A DNA stretch of 64,000 nucleotides from Neocallimastix lanati (nom. inval.) (GCA_016946835.1 JACVTC010000021.1:254501-318500); one strand, 5' to 3'. Positions 35,930-47,499 are shown, counted from the first letter of the stretch. The notes: generated by a model not told the origin, from the letters alone. Numbers and translations: made by a program.

Positions 35930-36035
35930 CTTTTTTTTTTTTTTTTATAGACTGAAGACTTTTGTCTCCCCTATATGTTAATATGGGTGTATATTTAACT
36001 GCTATACCGGTACGGCGTTGACGCTCACAAATTTA
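35930..36035 (-). mobile_element. Poly-A-tailed short element (SINE or LINE 3' tail), copy 2
   Basis: On the minus strand: GAGCGTCAACGCCGTACCGG, TATAGCAG, TTAAATATACACCCATATTA, ACATATAGGGGAGACAAAAG, TCTTCAGTCTAT, then about 17 A. Corresponds to copy 1 (17520-17605) with an 18-base or so insertion relative to it. Both copies share the GTCTTCAGTC end just before the A tail. Confidence 0.6.
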
Positions 36036-36164
36036 TAGCAATTCATAATTTTTAGCAATTGAAATTATTAAAATCTGAATACATTTTTTTTATTAATTTA
36101 TTAACCCTAACCCATTAATTAACAGAAGAAAAATAAAATAAATATAAAAAAAAAAGGGAATGTT

Positions 36165-36360
36165 ACATTTCCAAACAAGGCTTTTAAATAAAAATTAATC
36201 CGTAATATAATACCTCATATTTTTTTTCTTTTTTAAGTAATTGTAAATAAATAAATAAATAAAAATAGAAATAAATATAAATGGGTTAATTTTTTTTTTT
36301 TTAAATAAAAATTTCATTGCACTATGAGGCGTATTATAGTATGAGGCTTGTTTGTTTAAT
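36165..36360. mobile_element. Possible MITE (terminal inverted repeats)
   Basis: The left side has AAACAAGGC, then TAATATAATACCTCATA. The right side has TATGAGGCGTATTATAGTA, then TGAGGCTTGTTTGTTT. These are imperfect inverted complements. The centre is (AAAT)n and T-rich. No target duplication could be fixed. Confidence 0.35.
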
Positions 36361-36835
36361 AATTAAATAAATAATAAATATTCTTTTTCATATATAATTT
36401 ATTAATATTCAATTGTTTAAAATAATTTTTTATAACTCTTTTTTAATAGAAAATATAATTATTTCTTTTGAAATAGTTATTTAATAATATAATATTTAAT
36501 TGTAAAAGCATATTATTATTTCTTTTAAGATAATAATGTATATTTAAACTCTTATTAAAATATTAAAATTTTTAAATAATTATATTAGTTAATTAAAAAA
36601 TCCAATTAACTGATTTTTTTATTAAGAATTATTTTAACTATTAGTTAATTGAATTTCGACAAATTTTATTGATCGTTGTTATTTGGTCATTTTTTCGTTA
36701 AATATTAATTACTTATTTTTTAATTAATAATTTTAATATTTAAATCTCTTTAACACTTCATCCATAATTCACATTCTTCTATTTTATTTTATCTAATTCA
36801 TTCTAAATTTCAATTATACTACTATTTATTTTTTG

Positions 36836-37230
36836 TAGAGTTATCGTTGAAAATGCAATAAGACGAATCAGCATGGCCAATGTCTCTGAAGAGTATGACA
36901 ATAATTTCTTTCAGATTGTTAATTTAAATCCTAATCCTTAATAAGAATTCCTTTTAAACAGAAATCTTATAATCTGAAGGCAAAGTTCATCGCATATAAA
37001 CTTTTTTCGGAATCTTATTTATACATTTTATTTTTAATATTGCATTTATTTCACATTACTATTTAAAATATTACTATTTAAAATATTACTATATTCTAAT
37101 TTGACAAATAATATTTATTTTTTTTACTAATTCTACATTTTTTAAAAAAATATATATATATATTCATGTAATTAATAAATGAATAAATAAATAAATTAAG
37201 TTAAAGTTCTCAATAGTTGCAGCTATACAT
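36836..37230 (+). mobile_element. LINE 3' end fragment
   Basis: Matches the end of the LINE at 46415-46770: AATGCAATAAGACGAATCAG, CAATGTCTCTGAAGAG, AATTTCTTTCAGATTGTTAA, CATCGCATATAAACTTTTTT, and the later AGACAAATAATATTTATTTTT-type stretch. Only the last part of the ORF and the 3' untranslated region are present, as expected for a 5'-truncated insertion. Confidence 0.75.
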
Positions 37231-37249
37231 ATATATATAATACTATTAA

Positions 37250-37510
37250 TTTTATTTTATTATTTTATTTTATTTAATTTGTATTTTTATTATATTCATA
37301 TTCTACTATTTATTTTATTTTATTTTATTCATCATGTTTCTGAACTATGCTCATATTCTACTATTTTATTTATTATATTTTACACATTTTGCTTTTTAAT
37401 TATGTTCATATTATACTTTATATTTTATTCAATTTGTATTTTTATTATATTCATATTATATTATTTAATTTTATTTTATTTAATCTGTACTTAAAATTGT
37501 ATTTATATTA
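37250..37510 (+). repeat. Minisatellite related to the 57-bp repeat, diverged
   Basis: Repeated blocks of TTTGTATTTTTATTATATTC, ATATTCTACTATTTATTTTA and ATTTAATCTGTACTT. Same family, on the opposite strand, as the array at 38770-39020, and like the stretch at 43860-43985. Open frames here are by-products of the repeat. Confidence 0.6.
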
Positions 37511-37679
37511 TGTTATTTTTTTATTTTATTTTTATTAATTTGATTAAATTATTTAATTGTATTATATAAAAATAGTAATAATAATATTAATTTATTTATA
37601 AAGAATTATCCATAATAATAATTGATACAAAAAATATTATACTACTTCTTTTATTTTATATTTTTATTTTTAGTAATTT

Positions 37680-37698
37680 TATTAAATTGTTTAATTGT

Positions 37699-37760
<62 letters not shown>

Positions 37761-37821
37761 CAATATATTTATGAAGAATTTTTATTGATTTATCAAAAAA
37801 AAAATACAAAAAATCTAAACT

Positions 37822-37878
<57 letters not shown>

Positions 37879-37890
37879 AAAAATAAATAA
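37680..37890. repeat. (AAT)n and (AAAT)n microsatellites
   Basis: An AAT run at about 37700-37760 and an AAAT run at about 37826-37890, separated by about 65 bases of A/T sequence. Confidence 0.9.
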
Positions 37891-37974
37891 ATTATAAATT
37901 TATATATACTGAGTTGTCTCTAATTCTTACTTTTAAAAGAAAATTATTTTAAATCTTATTTAAATTAGGAAATT

Positions 37975-38610
37975 AATCAAGAAATAAGCAATGAAGAAAT
38001 CATTGAGACAATTTTACTTACTCCTAACCTTTAAAGCATGTGATTCTAATGGGATTCCAATGGAATTCAAATTTTTGATTCATGATAAAGATGATTTAAA
38101 GGAATCTAATGAAAATAATGGTAATATATCATCTAGTTTTAAATGTCTCAAAGCCATATTTTAATCAATCGTATTCGGAACAGTGATTTTCCTAAATCAT
38201 GAAATAAATTAAATAATGTATTGATGGTTTCTATACATAGAAAGGGAGATTTATCAAATTGTAATAAATATCATGGCATTTCCCTCTTACTAATAATGGT
38301 TTAAAAATTGTAAAAATTGTGGCGAAGTTCGTCGCTAATATAATCTCTAAATATTGAATTAATAAAGGATTTATTAGACCGAAACAATTTGGATTTTGTA
38401 ACCAAGAAAAGTATATATATGGCTTTATACTTTATTACAAATTATATGTAAGAGACAAGAATTTGAAAATAAAGATAAAGTACTTTGTTTTTTTTGACTT
38501 TAAAAAAGCATAGTACTTAGTTTCTTGTATATAATGTATTAATGAATGTTCATCACTTAGGTATCAGAGGTAAGTTTTGGATATAAATCAAAGGTACGTT
38601 TCAATGACCA
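37975..38610 (+). pseudogene. Degenerate LINE reverse transcriptase fragment
   Basis: Collinear with 44465-45045 of the better-preserved LINE: shared segments include ATTCCAATGGAATTC, AGTTTTAAATGTCTCAAAGCC, GGGAGATTTATCAAATTGTA and CATCACTTAGGTATCAGAGG (the last near 38550). Multiple stops and indels, for example at 38162 and 38208, abolish the frame. It covers the region between the endonuclease/RT linker and RT motif A. Confidence 0.85.
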
Positions 38611-41190
38611 AAAATTTTTGGATATAAATCGAACAAAAAAAAGTATAAATATCTATTTAAAATGAAAAAAAAAATAAAATATTAAAAATAAAAAAAAAAA
38701 TAAAGAAATAATAAATGAAAATAAAGAAAATAAATAGTATAAAAAAATAAAGGTGGAAAAAAAATGACATAAAATAAAATAAAATAAATAGTTGAAATAT
38801 AAATATAAAGTACAGATTGAATAAAATAAAATAAAATAAAATAAATAGTTGAAATATAAATATAAAGTACAGATTGAATAAAATAAAATAAAATAAAATA
38901 AATAGTTGAAATATAAATATAAAGTACAGATTGAATAAAATAAAATAAAATAAAATAAATAGTTGAAATATAAATATAAAGTACAGATTGAATAAAATAA
39001 AATAAAATAAAATAAAAAAAATATAGAATTACAATGATAATAGAATTATTATTTTTTTTTAATAATAAAATAATAATAAAATTTTGATATAGGAATAAAT
39101 TTATAATAACCAAATTAAATAATAATAATTAAAGTTCTAATAAAAAATATATATATATATAAGTTTAAAAAATTCAATCATACAGAAAATAACAAATATA
39201 AGATATTATGAAAAATAAAAATATTTAGTTTATAATTTATAATATAAAAGAAATGATAATATATATATATATATATATTTTATATTTTTTTGTTTAATTT
39301 TTTCTTTTTCATTTCACTATTATTCAATAATCTAATATAATACAATTTTTTTGATTTACTATTTTTTGTAATGGCCAAAAAGTCATTAAAAAAAATAGAA
39401 AATCAAAAAAATTGTATTAAAATTATAAAAAAAAAAAAAAGGTTATAAAAGGTTATAACTTTTATTTAAAGAACAAAATAGATTTATCAAAAATAATTCA
39501 AATAAAATGGTTGAAAAATTAAAGTGAATGAAAAATAATTGACAAGAAAATAGAAAAAGTTTATAAAATCAATAACAATATTAGTTATAATAATAAAAAG
39601 AAAAATTAATATTAATAATAATACATAATTATAATAGTAATAATAATAAATAATATTAAGTATAACAAAAAGGGATTTTATAAAATCAATCTTAGTAATA
39701 ATAATAATAATAATAATCAATAAAAAAAAAGAACTAAGACTATTATTAATTTTGAATAATAAAATAATATATATTATAGTATAAAAAATATATATATTTG
39801 AATTATTCTATCATATATAAAATTATAATAATAATTTTTAACAATTTAAATAATTAAAAATTGGACATATTCAATTTTATTAATAATATTAACTATTAAC
39901 CCTTATCCATCAACCTACCATAAAAGAAATAAAAAAAAAAAAAAAAGTATATGAATTATTAAATATTATTTAATTATATTATTGACAGTTTTTTTATATT
40001 AAATAGTATATAATTTAATTTAATTTAATATATTATTCCATTATTTGATTATATATATACTTTAATATATTTATATATATTTATATATTTATATATTTTG
40101 ACCATAATATGGAAATATGGACATAGTATTTTATAATTATTAAAGTTTAAAAATATTTGATCAAACAATAGATGTTAAAATCATATATTAAAAATTAATA
40201 ATAATGATAAAAAAAAAAAAAAAAAAAAGGCTTAACGCACACTATATCATAAAATAATCTAAAATAATAGATATTAAAATAAAAAATTAAAAATTATTAA
40301 TAATTACAAATAATTATAGCTATAAACAAAATTATTGTCTTTTAATTACAAAAATAAAAAAATAAAAATAAAAATAAAAAAATTTTTCAATTTAAAATAA
40401 AGATTAATTATATTTAATAAAATTTTTTATAATATTTTGAAGTTTCATTCTAATCTGCATCAACTAGTAGTTTATTAAAATTATAAAGAGCTTAGTTTTA
40501 ATTTTAGTAATATTAATATTATTATTATTAATTATTATCATTATTAATTTTATAATATTTTTTGTATTTTTGTTTGGTTTTTTGTTTTTTCTTATTTTAT
40601 TTTTTGTTTGCTTTACTATTGATAAATATTTTCCAATAAAAAAAATGTAAATATATATATATTAGTAAGTTTTAACAATTATTTTTTATTATTATTATTA
40701 TCTAATTTTATTTTTTAGAATTAATATATATATATAGTATATATAAAATAAATAAATATTATTATATATATAATATATAATATATACAATATTAACTCAT
40801 TATATATTATTCAATTTTTTAATCTTTTTTTCATTATTGTTTCATTTTATTCTTTTTTTCTGATTGATTTATTTTTAATTAATTAATCATGAGTATACTT
40901 TATCTATATGTTAATTTAATATATTGTTAAAAAAAGATTTTTTAAAGGTTTGTATTAAAATAATAATAATTGTTTAATATTATATTATTAAATATTTTAA
41001 TAGATATACAAATAATACTATATAAAATTATATAAATAAGAAAAAAGTTTTTCCTTTTATTTTTATTTCTTTATTTTTTTTATTTATTTCTTTTATTTAT
41101 TTTTAATCAATTAAATTTTATAATCCAACATCTTTATAAAAAAAAAAATTAAAGTTTTTATTGAGAAGTATAAATTTTTTACCTATAAAA
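38611..41190. other. AT-rich spacer
   Basis: Holds the 57-bp minisatellite (38770-39020), (TA)n runs and AAT runs. No gene is seen. The stretch before 41190 is the A/T-rich leader of the next gene. Confidence 0.6.
38770..39020 (-). repeat. 57-bp minisatellite x4
   Basis: GTTGAAATATAAATATAAAG TACAGATTGA recurs at 38791, 38848, 38905 and 38962, exactly 57 bases apart, separated by (AAAAT)n. As 57 is divisible by three, it opens a repetitive frame on the minus strand that is not a credible gene. The array directly follows a LINE fragment. Confidence 0.92.
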
Positions 41191-43131
41191 ATGTTGGGAA
41201 ATGAGAAAGTAATAATCGAAAGAAAAATAGAAATTTTAGATTTACTTTCAAAATTTATGGAACAATATGATGATATTAATCTTGACTTCGCCAAGATGAA
41301 AGCAGTTTGTGAAGTTAAAAATTTTTTTAAAATTAGCGAAAAATATAGTCATATAGGGTATTTGCAAAATATGTCTAAATTTTTTACAGAAAATAATATT
41401 GATTATAAAAATAAAATTAGTTTAGATAATCATATAATAAAAATTGTTTATAAAGATGATAAATTTACTGATACTATAGATGAAACTACTTACAAAAATA
41501 TGAATTTTATGAACTATGTAAATGAGAAAAAAAATGAGCATCAAAAAATTAAAATCAAGAAAGAAATTACATCTGTTATTGGAAAAAATATTAACACTAG
41601 GAACAAATCTAAGAAAATTAATGCTACCACAGGAACTAATACTACCGCAGGAACTAATACTACCTCAGGAGCTAATACTACCTCAGGAGCTAATACTACC
41701 TCAGGAACTAATGCTACCTCAGGAACTAATGCTACCTCAGGAACTAATACTACCTCAGGAACTAATACTACCTCAGGAACTAATACTACCTCAGGAACTA
41801 ATACTACCTCAGGAACTAATGCTACCGCAGGAACTAATGACAGTCAGGATAAAAATAAAAAAAGAAAGAAAGCAGTTATTGGAAGATCTGTCAGACTACA
41901 TTTTAAATTTGATACTTTTAACAATGTAAAAGGTGAAATTTTTCAATTTGGCTTAAGAATTGCTAATAAAAATGTTAAAACTTTAGCTGAAGTGAAGGAA
42001 TGTATGGATAAATTTAAAGCTAAATTGAATTCTTATTCTTACAAAGAAATTCAAGAAATGATAACTCTTTATCCAGTTGAAGTATTAAATCCAAATATAC
42101 TCTCTACTTCATATATTGATGTTAAACTTCATACTAATAGTACTACAATAAAGAACGGGTTCTGGCTCTATTATTTTGTTATTCTCCAAGATAATAAAGA
42201 CATAGTAGTAAGTGATCCATTTTCACTTATGAGTTATAAACAATTACATAAAAGAAAAAATGAATCATTTCTTGAAAGACATAAAACTTATATAATAAAT
42301 AATAAAGAAAGTCTATACCCGTATTATTTTAAATCCATGTTTTATTTTGATAAACAATCTGAATCTAAATCATATAAATTAAAAAAAACATTTAATTTTG
42401 GTATTAATTTTTACCAGAATAAAGAAATTACAGAAATTAATGAAAATTCTGGAAATAACTTGAATATGAATAAAGATGAAAAAATTTTTATTAATAATGA
42501 AAATTACAGTGGTAGTGATGAAGTGATGAAAGATTTAATGTCATTTAATCCTGTATTAAGTGATATTCAATTGGATATGAAAGAAGATGAAACAATTTAT
42601 AATGATAATGAAAATTACAGTGGTAGTGATGAAGCGATGAAAAACAAAAATGATGAAATTAATAATAATTTAAATGAAAATATTATAAATTTAAGTAGAG
42701 ATTCCTTACAACATGAAAATGAATATCCATCACCATCACAATCGTCAACATCATCATTATTATCATCACCAATACAAATACCATCAATAACACTTTCACC
42801 ATCCAATAATAGTATTGATGATTTACTAAATTATAAAAATTTAAATAATTATTCATTAGATAATAACATTTTGAATATCCAGAAAGAATACTTAGAATTT
42901 AAGAAAACACTTTTAGTTGAAGAGAAAAAACATTTAGAAAATACACTTAATAAAATAATTGTGTTACAAAATTATTATATACAGTGTTATCATAATAATC
43001 TAACAACAACTAAAGATAAATTCTATGAAAATTATCTTTTAAATAACATAAATTATATATTTCAAAAAAGAATTGAATTTAGTATATACTTTGACAAATT
43101 AGATAAAGATATAAAAAAATATCGTTATTGA
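41191..43131 (+). CDS. Protein of unknown function with 12 hexapeptide repeats
   Basis: 646 residues from the first ATG at 41191. The frame is open ten codons farther upstream but has no ATG there. Order: a helical N-terminus; a Lys-rich stretch; 12 tandem six-residue units of the type TNTTSG (18-bp minisatellite, 41622-41838); a folded-looking middle (about 230-400: [38 protein letters not shown]); an acidic low-complexity part with two copies of ENYSGSDE; a Ser/Pro stretch (about 515-540); and a Lys/Glu helix that may form a coiled coil (about 565-600). No signal peptide. The [10 protein letters not shown] segment recalls the last strand of Ig-like domains in some transcription regulators, but this is weak. 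Possibly a nuclear or regulatory protein; unproven. Confidence 0.7.
   Translation: MLGNEKVIIERKIEILDLLSKFMEQYDDINLDFAKMKAVCEVKNFFKISEKYSHIGYLQNMSKFFTENNIDYKNKISLDNHIIKIVYKDDKFTDTIDETTYKNMNFMNYVNEKKNEHQKIKIKKEITSVIGKNINTRNKSKKINATTGTNTTAGTNTTSGANTTSGANTTSGTNATSGTNATSGTNTTSGTNTTSGTNTTSGTNTTSGTNATAGTNDSQDKNKKRKKAVIGRSVRLHFKFDTFNNVKGEIFQFGLRIANKNVKTLAEVKECMDKFKAKLNSYSYKEIQEMITLYPVEVLNPNILSTSYIDVKLHTNSTTIKNGFWLYYFVILQDNKDIVVSDPFSLMSYKQLHKRKNESFLERHKTYIINNKESLYPYYFKSMFYFDKQSESKSYKLKKTFNFGINFYQNKEITEINENSGNNLNMNKDEKIFINNENYSGSDEVMKDLMSFNPVLSDIQLDMKEDETIYNDNENYSGSDEAMKNKNDEINNNLNENIINLSRDSLQHENEYPSPSQSSTSSLLSSPIQIPSITLSPSNNSIDDLLNYKNLNNYSLDNNILNIQKEYLEFKKTLLVEEKKHLENTLNKIIVLQNYYIQCYHNNLTTTKDKFYENYLLNNINYIFQKRIEFSIYFDKLDKDIKKYRY
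41622..41838 (+). repeat. Coding 18-bp minisatellite, 12 units
   Basis: Units of the type GGAACTAATACTACCTCA, with point variants that change Thr to Ala (GCT for ACT) or Ser to Ala (GCA for TCA). The array keeps the reading frame. Confidence 0.95.
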
Positions 43132-43985
43132 GATCAAAGAAGCCAAAAATAACACATTTAATGCTGTTCAAAGCTGTTCATAACTGTTCATAATTATAAC
43201 TGGGATAATACATTTATTCCTGTTCTTAATAATAATGAATATTTAATAGATAAGTACTAAATGAGAAATACTAATTAGTCGTTTGAATATATACTATTTA
43301 ATTGTTTTATCTTTTTTAAAGAATGAAGTAGTATTGAAAAAAAATTATGAATATATATATATTTTTTTTCATATTTTATCAAACGATATTAATTTTTTAA
43401 AAAGAAAAGAAAGCAATATTTTCATCAGATTCTAAATATTTTTAATAAAATTATTTAGGATCTGATGATAATATTGCATTTTTTTTTTTTTATTTATATA
43501 TATATATTTTTTTTTTATTTTTAGAAATAATTTTAATATTATTGTAATTATAATTATAAAATATTTTAATAAATATTTAAAATTTAGTATATAGTATTTT
43601 AGAGCATTTATTATAATTATTTTAAACATTTTTGTATTTTATTCAAAGTAAAGCAATTTTTATTATTTTATACTTTGTAGTTATATTAAAAACTGTTAAT
43701 AAATAAAATCTTATTTTTGAATTAAATTTTATATTAAAAAATATTAATAAAGAAAATATGAATTAACAATATTAAGAAATAAAATTTTATTTTTTAATTA
43801 AAAAATAATACATTCGTATAAAATAATTTGGAATAAACGAAGTTTAATATATTTGATTATATTTTATTCAATCTTTACTTTAATTATATTTATGTTTTTA
43901 TTTTATCTTATTTTAGTTTATTGAATTTGTACTTTAATTATATTCATATTCTTTATATTTTATTTTATTCAATCTGTAATTCAAA
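43132..43985. other. Spacer with a strong hairpin and a minisatellite
   Basis: No gene is seen. Contains an imperfect palindrome (43413-43478) and a diverged copy of the 57-bp minisatellite family (43860-43985, with TCAATCTTTACTTTAATTAT and TTCAATCTGTAATTC). Confidence 0.6.
43413..43478. repeat. Palindrome with 28-bp arms
   Basis: Left arm GCAATATTTTCATCAGATTC TAAATATT; right arm ATTATTTAGGATCTGATGAT AATATTGC. The arms are complementary with three mismatches and a loop of about 10 bases. Flanked by A/T homopolymers. Confidence 0.85.
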
Positions 43986-43989
43986 TTTA

Positions 43990-44046
43990 ATTTAAAGGAA
44001 ATTTTACTTATATTGCTTTTCTTGATTTTAAAAAAGCCTATGATTC
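43990..44046 (+). mobile_element. Misplaced LINE RT motif A fragment
   Basis: TATATTGCTTTTCTTGATTT then TAAAAAAGCCTATGATTCAG encodes IAFLDFKKAYDS, the equivalent of LAFLDLKKAYDS at 44944-44979. Here it sits in front of the LINE region that should precede it, so the copy is rearranged or joined from two insertions. Confidence 0.7.
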
Positions 44047-45768
44047 AGTATATATCTTTATTGGAGTTATGGATTTAAATCTCGTAATTCTTATGTTAGT
44101 CTCAGTCTATATGATATTACTCGTGAATTGAGAATACCTCCTCTTTCAGCTGAATTTAGGAAAAAAGAATATTTATATTGGATTAAAATTGGATGTTCGT
44201 TAGCTCTTAATAAGGATAGTAGGAAAACATGGAAATGGGTTAAAAAGAATGCAAAAATAAATAATCAATCTTTCACGGTCTTTCATCCTATTAAAAATTA
44301 TAATAATGAACTTGTTTCTTCTACAGATGAAAAATTAAAAGTTTGGCATTCTCATTATAAATTCTTAGGGTCAGATTCTTCAGGTCATAGTCTTTCTAAA
44401 GATTACTGGAAAGATTCTGATGCACTAAGGAATTTGGGAAGACCGAGGCAACAAGAATGGGATATTAACCAAGGCATTAGCGATGAAGAAATTTGCAAAG
44501 CTATCTCCTCCATTCCTAACTTTAAAGCTTGTGGTATTCCAATGGAATTCTTCAAAGCTTTGATTCCTTGTAAAGATGATTCAGAAGGCTCAAGTGATAA
44601 TAATAGTAATATTTCATCTGGCTTTAAATGTCTCAAAGCCTTAATCAATCGTATTTGGAATGGTGATTTCCCAAAATCATGGAATAACGCATCAATAGTT
44701 TCTATTCATAAAAAGGGCGATCTATCAGATTGTAACAACTATCGTGGCATCTCTCTTATCAATAATGGATTAAAAATTATTGCAAAAATCATAGCTAATA
44801 GAATCTCTAAATATGGAATTGATGAAGGTTTTATAAGACCTGAACAATTTGGATTTTGTAATCGAGAGGAATGTATAAGTCTTTACACTACATTAAGAAT
44901 TATATGTCAGAGAAGGAAATTTGAAAATAAGGATACTTACCTTGCTTTTTTGGACCTTAAAAAAGCGTATGACTCAGTGCCCATATATAATGTATTAATG
45001 AAGATTCATCACTTAGGTATTAGAGGTAAGTGCTATAATTTTATTGAAAATTTATACTTATCTTCCAAAGCTTGTGTAAGAGTTGATGGACAATTATCGG
45101 AATCATTTAATATTAAGAAAGGAGTTCGTCAAGGTTGTTCCCTCTCACCAATTTTGTTTAACTTGTTCATTAATGATATTTTTAATAATTGTAATAAATA
45201 TGGCATCTCTATTGGTGAAAAACGTTGTTGTGGAGGTCTTTTTGCAGATGACATTGTATTATGTGCTCCAACAAGATCCCAACTTAAGAAATTGTTAAAG
45301 TTTGCCAGTAAATGGGCTAGGAATAATGAAATGCAATTTGGTATCAATAAATGTGCCAGTTTAGTAGTACGAGGGGAAGTTTCAAAATTTCTTTATAATA
45401 GTGATCCTACCTTCTATCTTTCAACTCAAGAGTTACCTAAAACGAATTGCTATACTTATCTAGGTGTACCATTTTCAAATGATTTAGAATTGAAACCGAT
45501 CATACAGCGAATGAATAATAAAGTTAGAAATGCACTTTATTCCATAAAAGGATTTCTTAAGAACCCTCATATTCCTATCCCTTATAAAAGAATGTTATTT
45601 TCAGCTATAGTCATTGGACAAGTTTCATATTATGCACCTCAACTTGGATCTAACAAAGAAAGAACGAGAAATACACAAACACTAGTTAATTCAGGATTAT
45701 ATTGTATTGAAGGATTTTCCAATGGAAATAGCTTCACATCCCTTTATTGTGTTTCTAAAGAACTATAA
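44047..45768 (+). pseudogene. LINE reverse transcriptase ORF, truncated
   Basis: The frame is open from 44044 to 45768 but has no ATG near its start; the element is cut off at the 5' side. Recognisable RT blocks: SIHKKGDLSDCNNYRGISL (about 44698-44755), FLDLKKAYDSV (44949-44981; D of motif A), GVRQGCSLSPILFNLFIND (about 45121-45177), FADD (45242-45253; catalytic Asp pair), and CYTYLGVPFSND (about 45449-45484). All RT catalytic residues remain, but the frame stops at 45768, and the continuation (AQVKYFK, then NCIIFDLLRN) is in another frame. RT of this kind copies the element's RNA onto nicked genomic DNA. As it stands the protein lacks endonuclease and an intact C-terminus. Confidence 0.88.
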
Positions 45769-46530
45769 TATTCCTCCTCTTTCGGTTGGCAAAATATCCA
45801 ATTGCTCAGGTAAAGTATTTTAAATAATGGAAAAACTTAAATTGTATTATTTTTGATTTACTTAGAAATATATCACGTTGTAGACGTCATGTATGGGTAA
45901 ATAAAGTAAAATTTTAGTAGAAAAATTAGATAAATTTCCATCAAAAAAAGAAATTGTAAACTTTTATTGGGATAAAGATATGGCAGGAAAATCAATCAAC
46001 GCTAAGGCTTATAAGAAAAATAAATTTGAGAAAACTAGAGGCTACTAAAAGCTCAACTTCAAATATCCTGAATTTAACAATGACTTCCGATGGGTAATCC
46101 CTAATTGGAACATTAGTTTTCTAAATGCTATCTTTTCCGTAAATTTCTAATGAAATATTTTAAGGATATTAAAATTCTTTATGAAAAACTTTTTTTAATT
46201 TCTAAATATTGTAAAATTTCTAAATATTGTTCAATATCAAATATTATTGATTTAATTTATAAAAAAGAATGGAATGTTTTGTTTAAGAACCAAACCATTT
46301 TTGGGGATTATTCAAAAAAGCCATTCTTGGTACGATCTGTGGCTCTCTTTACAGAAATTATGTCTAGGGCTAGTACTCGAAAAGGGTTGCTATGCCGAAA
46401 GTATAAGCACAAACTGACCAGGAGCGTCAATGCTGAAAATACAGTAAGACAGGCTAGTAGGGCGAATGTCTCTGAAGTAAAAGACCATAATTTCTTTCAG
46501 ATTTTCAATTCATACCCTAATCAGGAATAA
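45769..46530 (+). pseudogene. LINE ORF C-terminal remnant
   Basis: Shifted pieces continue the LINE polyprotein after 45768: VKYFK-WKNLNCIIFDLLR and RCRRHVWVN (about 45805-45900), then a 126-residue open part (46150-46530) with KEWNVLF, KKPFLVRSVALF and SVNAENTVRQASRANVSE. The last part matches the fragment at 12200-12440 on the minus strand. Confidence 0.75.
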
Positions 46531-46763
46531 GTAATCTGGAGGTGAGGTTCATTGCATATAAACTTTTTTCGAAATTTTATTTATACACTTTATTTTGAAT
46601 ATTACTTTTTGTTTCATATTATTATTTTAAATATTATTATGTTCTTATTAGACAAATAATATTTATTTTTTTTATTATTTTTTTTTTTTTTTAAAATAAA
46701 AAGCATTAACGTAATTAATAGATGAAAAAATAAATAAAGATTAAAGTTCGCAATAATCGAGGC

Positions 46764-46795
<32 letters not shown>

Positions 46796-47000
46796 TATTT
46801 TTGTGGAGTCAACGTTGAAAATGTAGTAAGACAGGTCAGCAGAGCCAATGTCTCTGAAGGGTAATGAAGGGTAAGATAACAATTTCTTTAATATTTACAA
46901 TTTAAATCCTAATCTGGAACAAGAATTCCTTTTTAAACAGAAATCCTATAATCTAGAGGTGAAGTTCGTTGCATATTAACGTTTTTCTTAATCTTAATAT
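46796..47000 (+). mobile_element. Second LINE 3' tail, abutting the first
   Basis: Directly after the first LINE's A-run, TCAACGTTGAAAATGTAGTA, AGACAGGTCAGCAGAGCCAA and TGTCTCTGAAGGG restart the 3' part of the same family, closest to the copy at 36836. This looks like a second 5'-truncated insertion into or next to the poly-A tail of the first. Confidence 0.75.
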
Positions 47001-47444
47001 TTTCCTTCAATTTAAATTTAGTCTTTTTGACAACAGAAAAAGTGTAAATTCCTATGATCAATAATTGGAAAATGTCAAAATAATAACAACAAAAACAACA
47101 ACAACAACAACAACAATAATAATAATAATAATAATAAATATATAAGTTAAAAAAAAGTAAAATTAAAAAGTAAAAATTGAAAAATAAAAATTAAAAAATA
47201 AAAATTAAAAAATAATAATAATAAAAAAAAAAAAAAAAAAAAAAAATAGAATTAAAATTAAAATTAAATATTAAAAATTAAACATTAAAATATATATATA
47301 CATATTTTAATTATTTTATTATTTGTTTTGTTATTAAATTTTAACTTGAGAGGTTTATTTGTATTTGTTTTTCTTTGATAACTTTTTTTTTTCTACTATT
47401 TATAATGATTATTTTTAGTAAATTGATTTTTATTTGTTTGATTG

Positions 47445-47476
<32 letters not shown>

Positions 47477-47499
47477 TTATTTATTTATTTATTTATTTT
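47001..47499. other. Simple-sequence spacer downstream of the UCH gene
   Basis: An (AAC)n/(AAT)n run (about 47085-47140), A/T runs and (ATT)n just after the stop codon of the minus-strand UCH gene. No gene is seen. Confidence 0.6.

Larger units (their letters stand above)
35043..36835. other. AT-rich spacer with short transposon-like pieces
   Basis: Begins with the 3' flank of GH48 copy B, which resembles that of copy A only for about the first 40 bases. Contains an (AAAAAT)n stretch (about 35457-35512), a poly-A-tailed short element (35930-36035), a small terminal-inverted-repeat candidate (36165-36360) and a solitary AACCCTAACCC at about 36104. No gene is seen. Confidence 0.6.
44047..46790 (+). 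mobile_element. LINE (non-LTR retrotransposon), 5'-truncated
   Basis: The best-preserved copy of the window's LINE family. It contains the linker before RT, the reverse transcriptase (44600-45500), a decayed thumb/C-terminal part (45769-46150) and a C-terminal block (46150-46530) with SVNAENTVRQASRAN, then a 3' untranslated region ending in a run of about 27 A (46768-46794). The endonuclease domain is missing. Frameshifts and stops follow position 45768, so it is not autonomous. Confidence 0.88.

Noticed and set aside
36104-36115. AACCCTAACCC as a telomere
   Set aside because: Only one and a half units; a telomere would have a long array at a chromosome end.
38770-39020. Regular repeats considered as a CRISPR array
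   Set aside because: The unit is a head-to-tail minisatellite with no unique spacers, and the genome is eukaryotic.
38682-39113. 143-codon minus-strand frame of Tyr/Ile/Phe repeats
   Set aside because: It is produced by the 57-bp minisatellite, whose length is divisible by three; it has no start context or protein-like composition.
44041-44130. A start codon for the LINE ORF near 44128
   Set aside because: The codon there is TTG and the frame is open farther upstream; the element is simply cut off at its 5' side.
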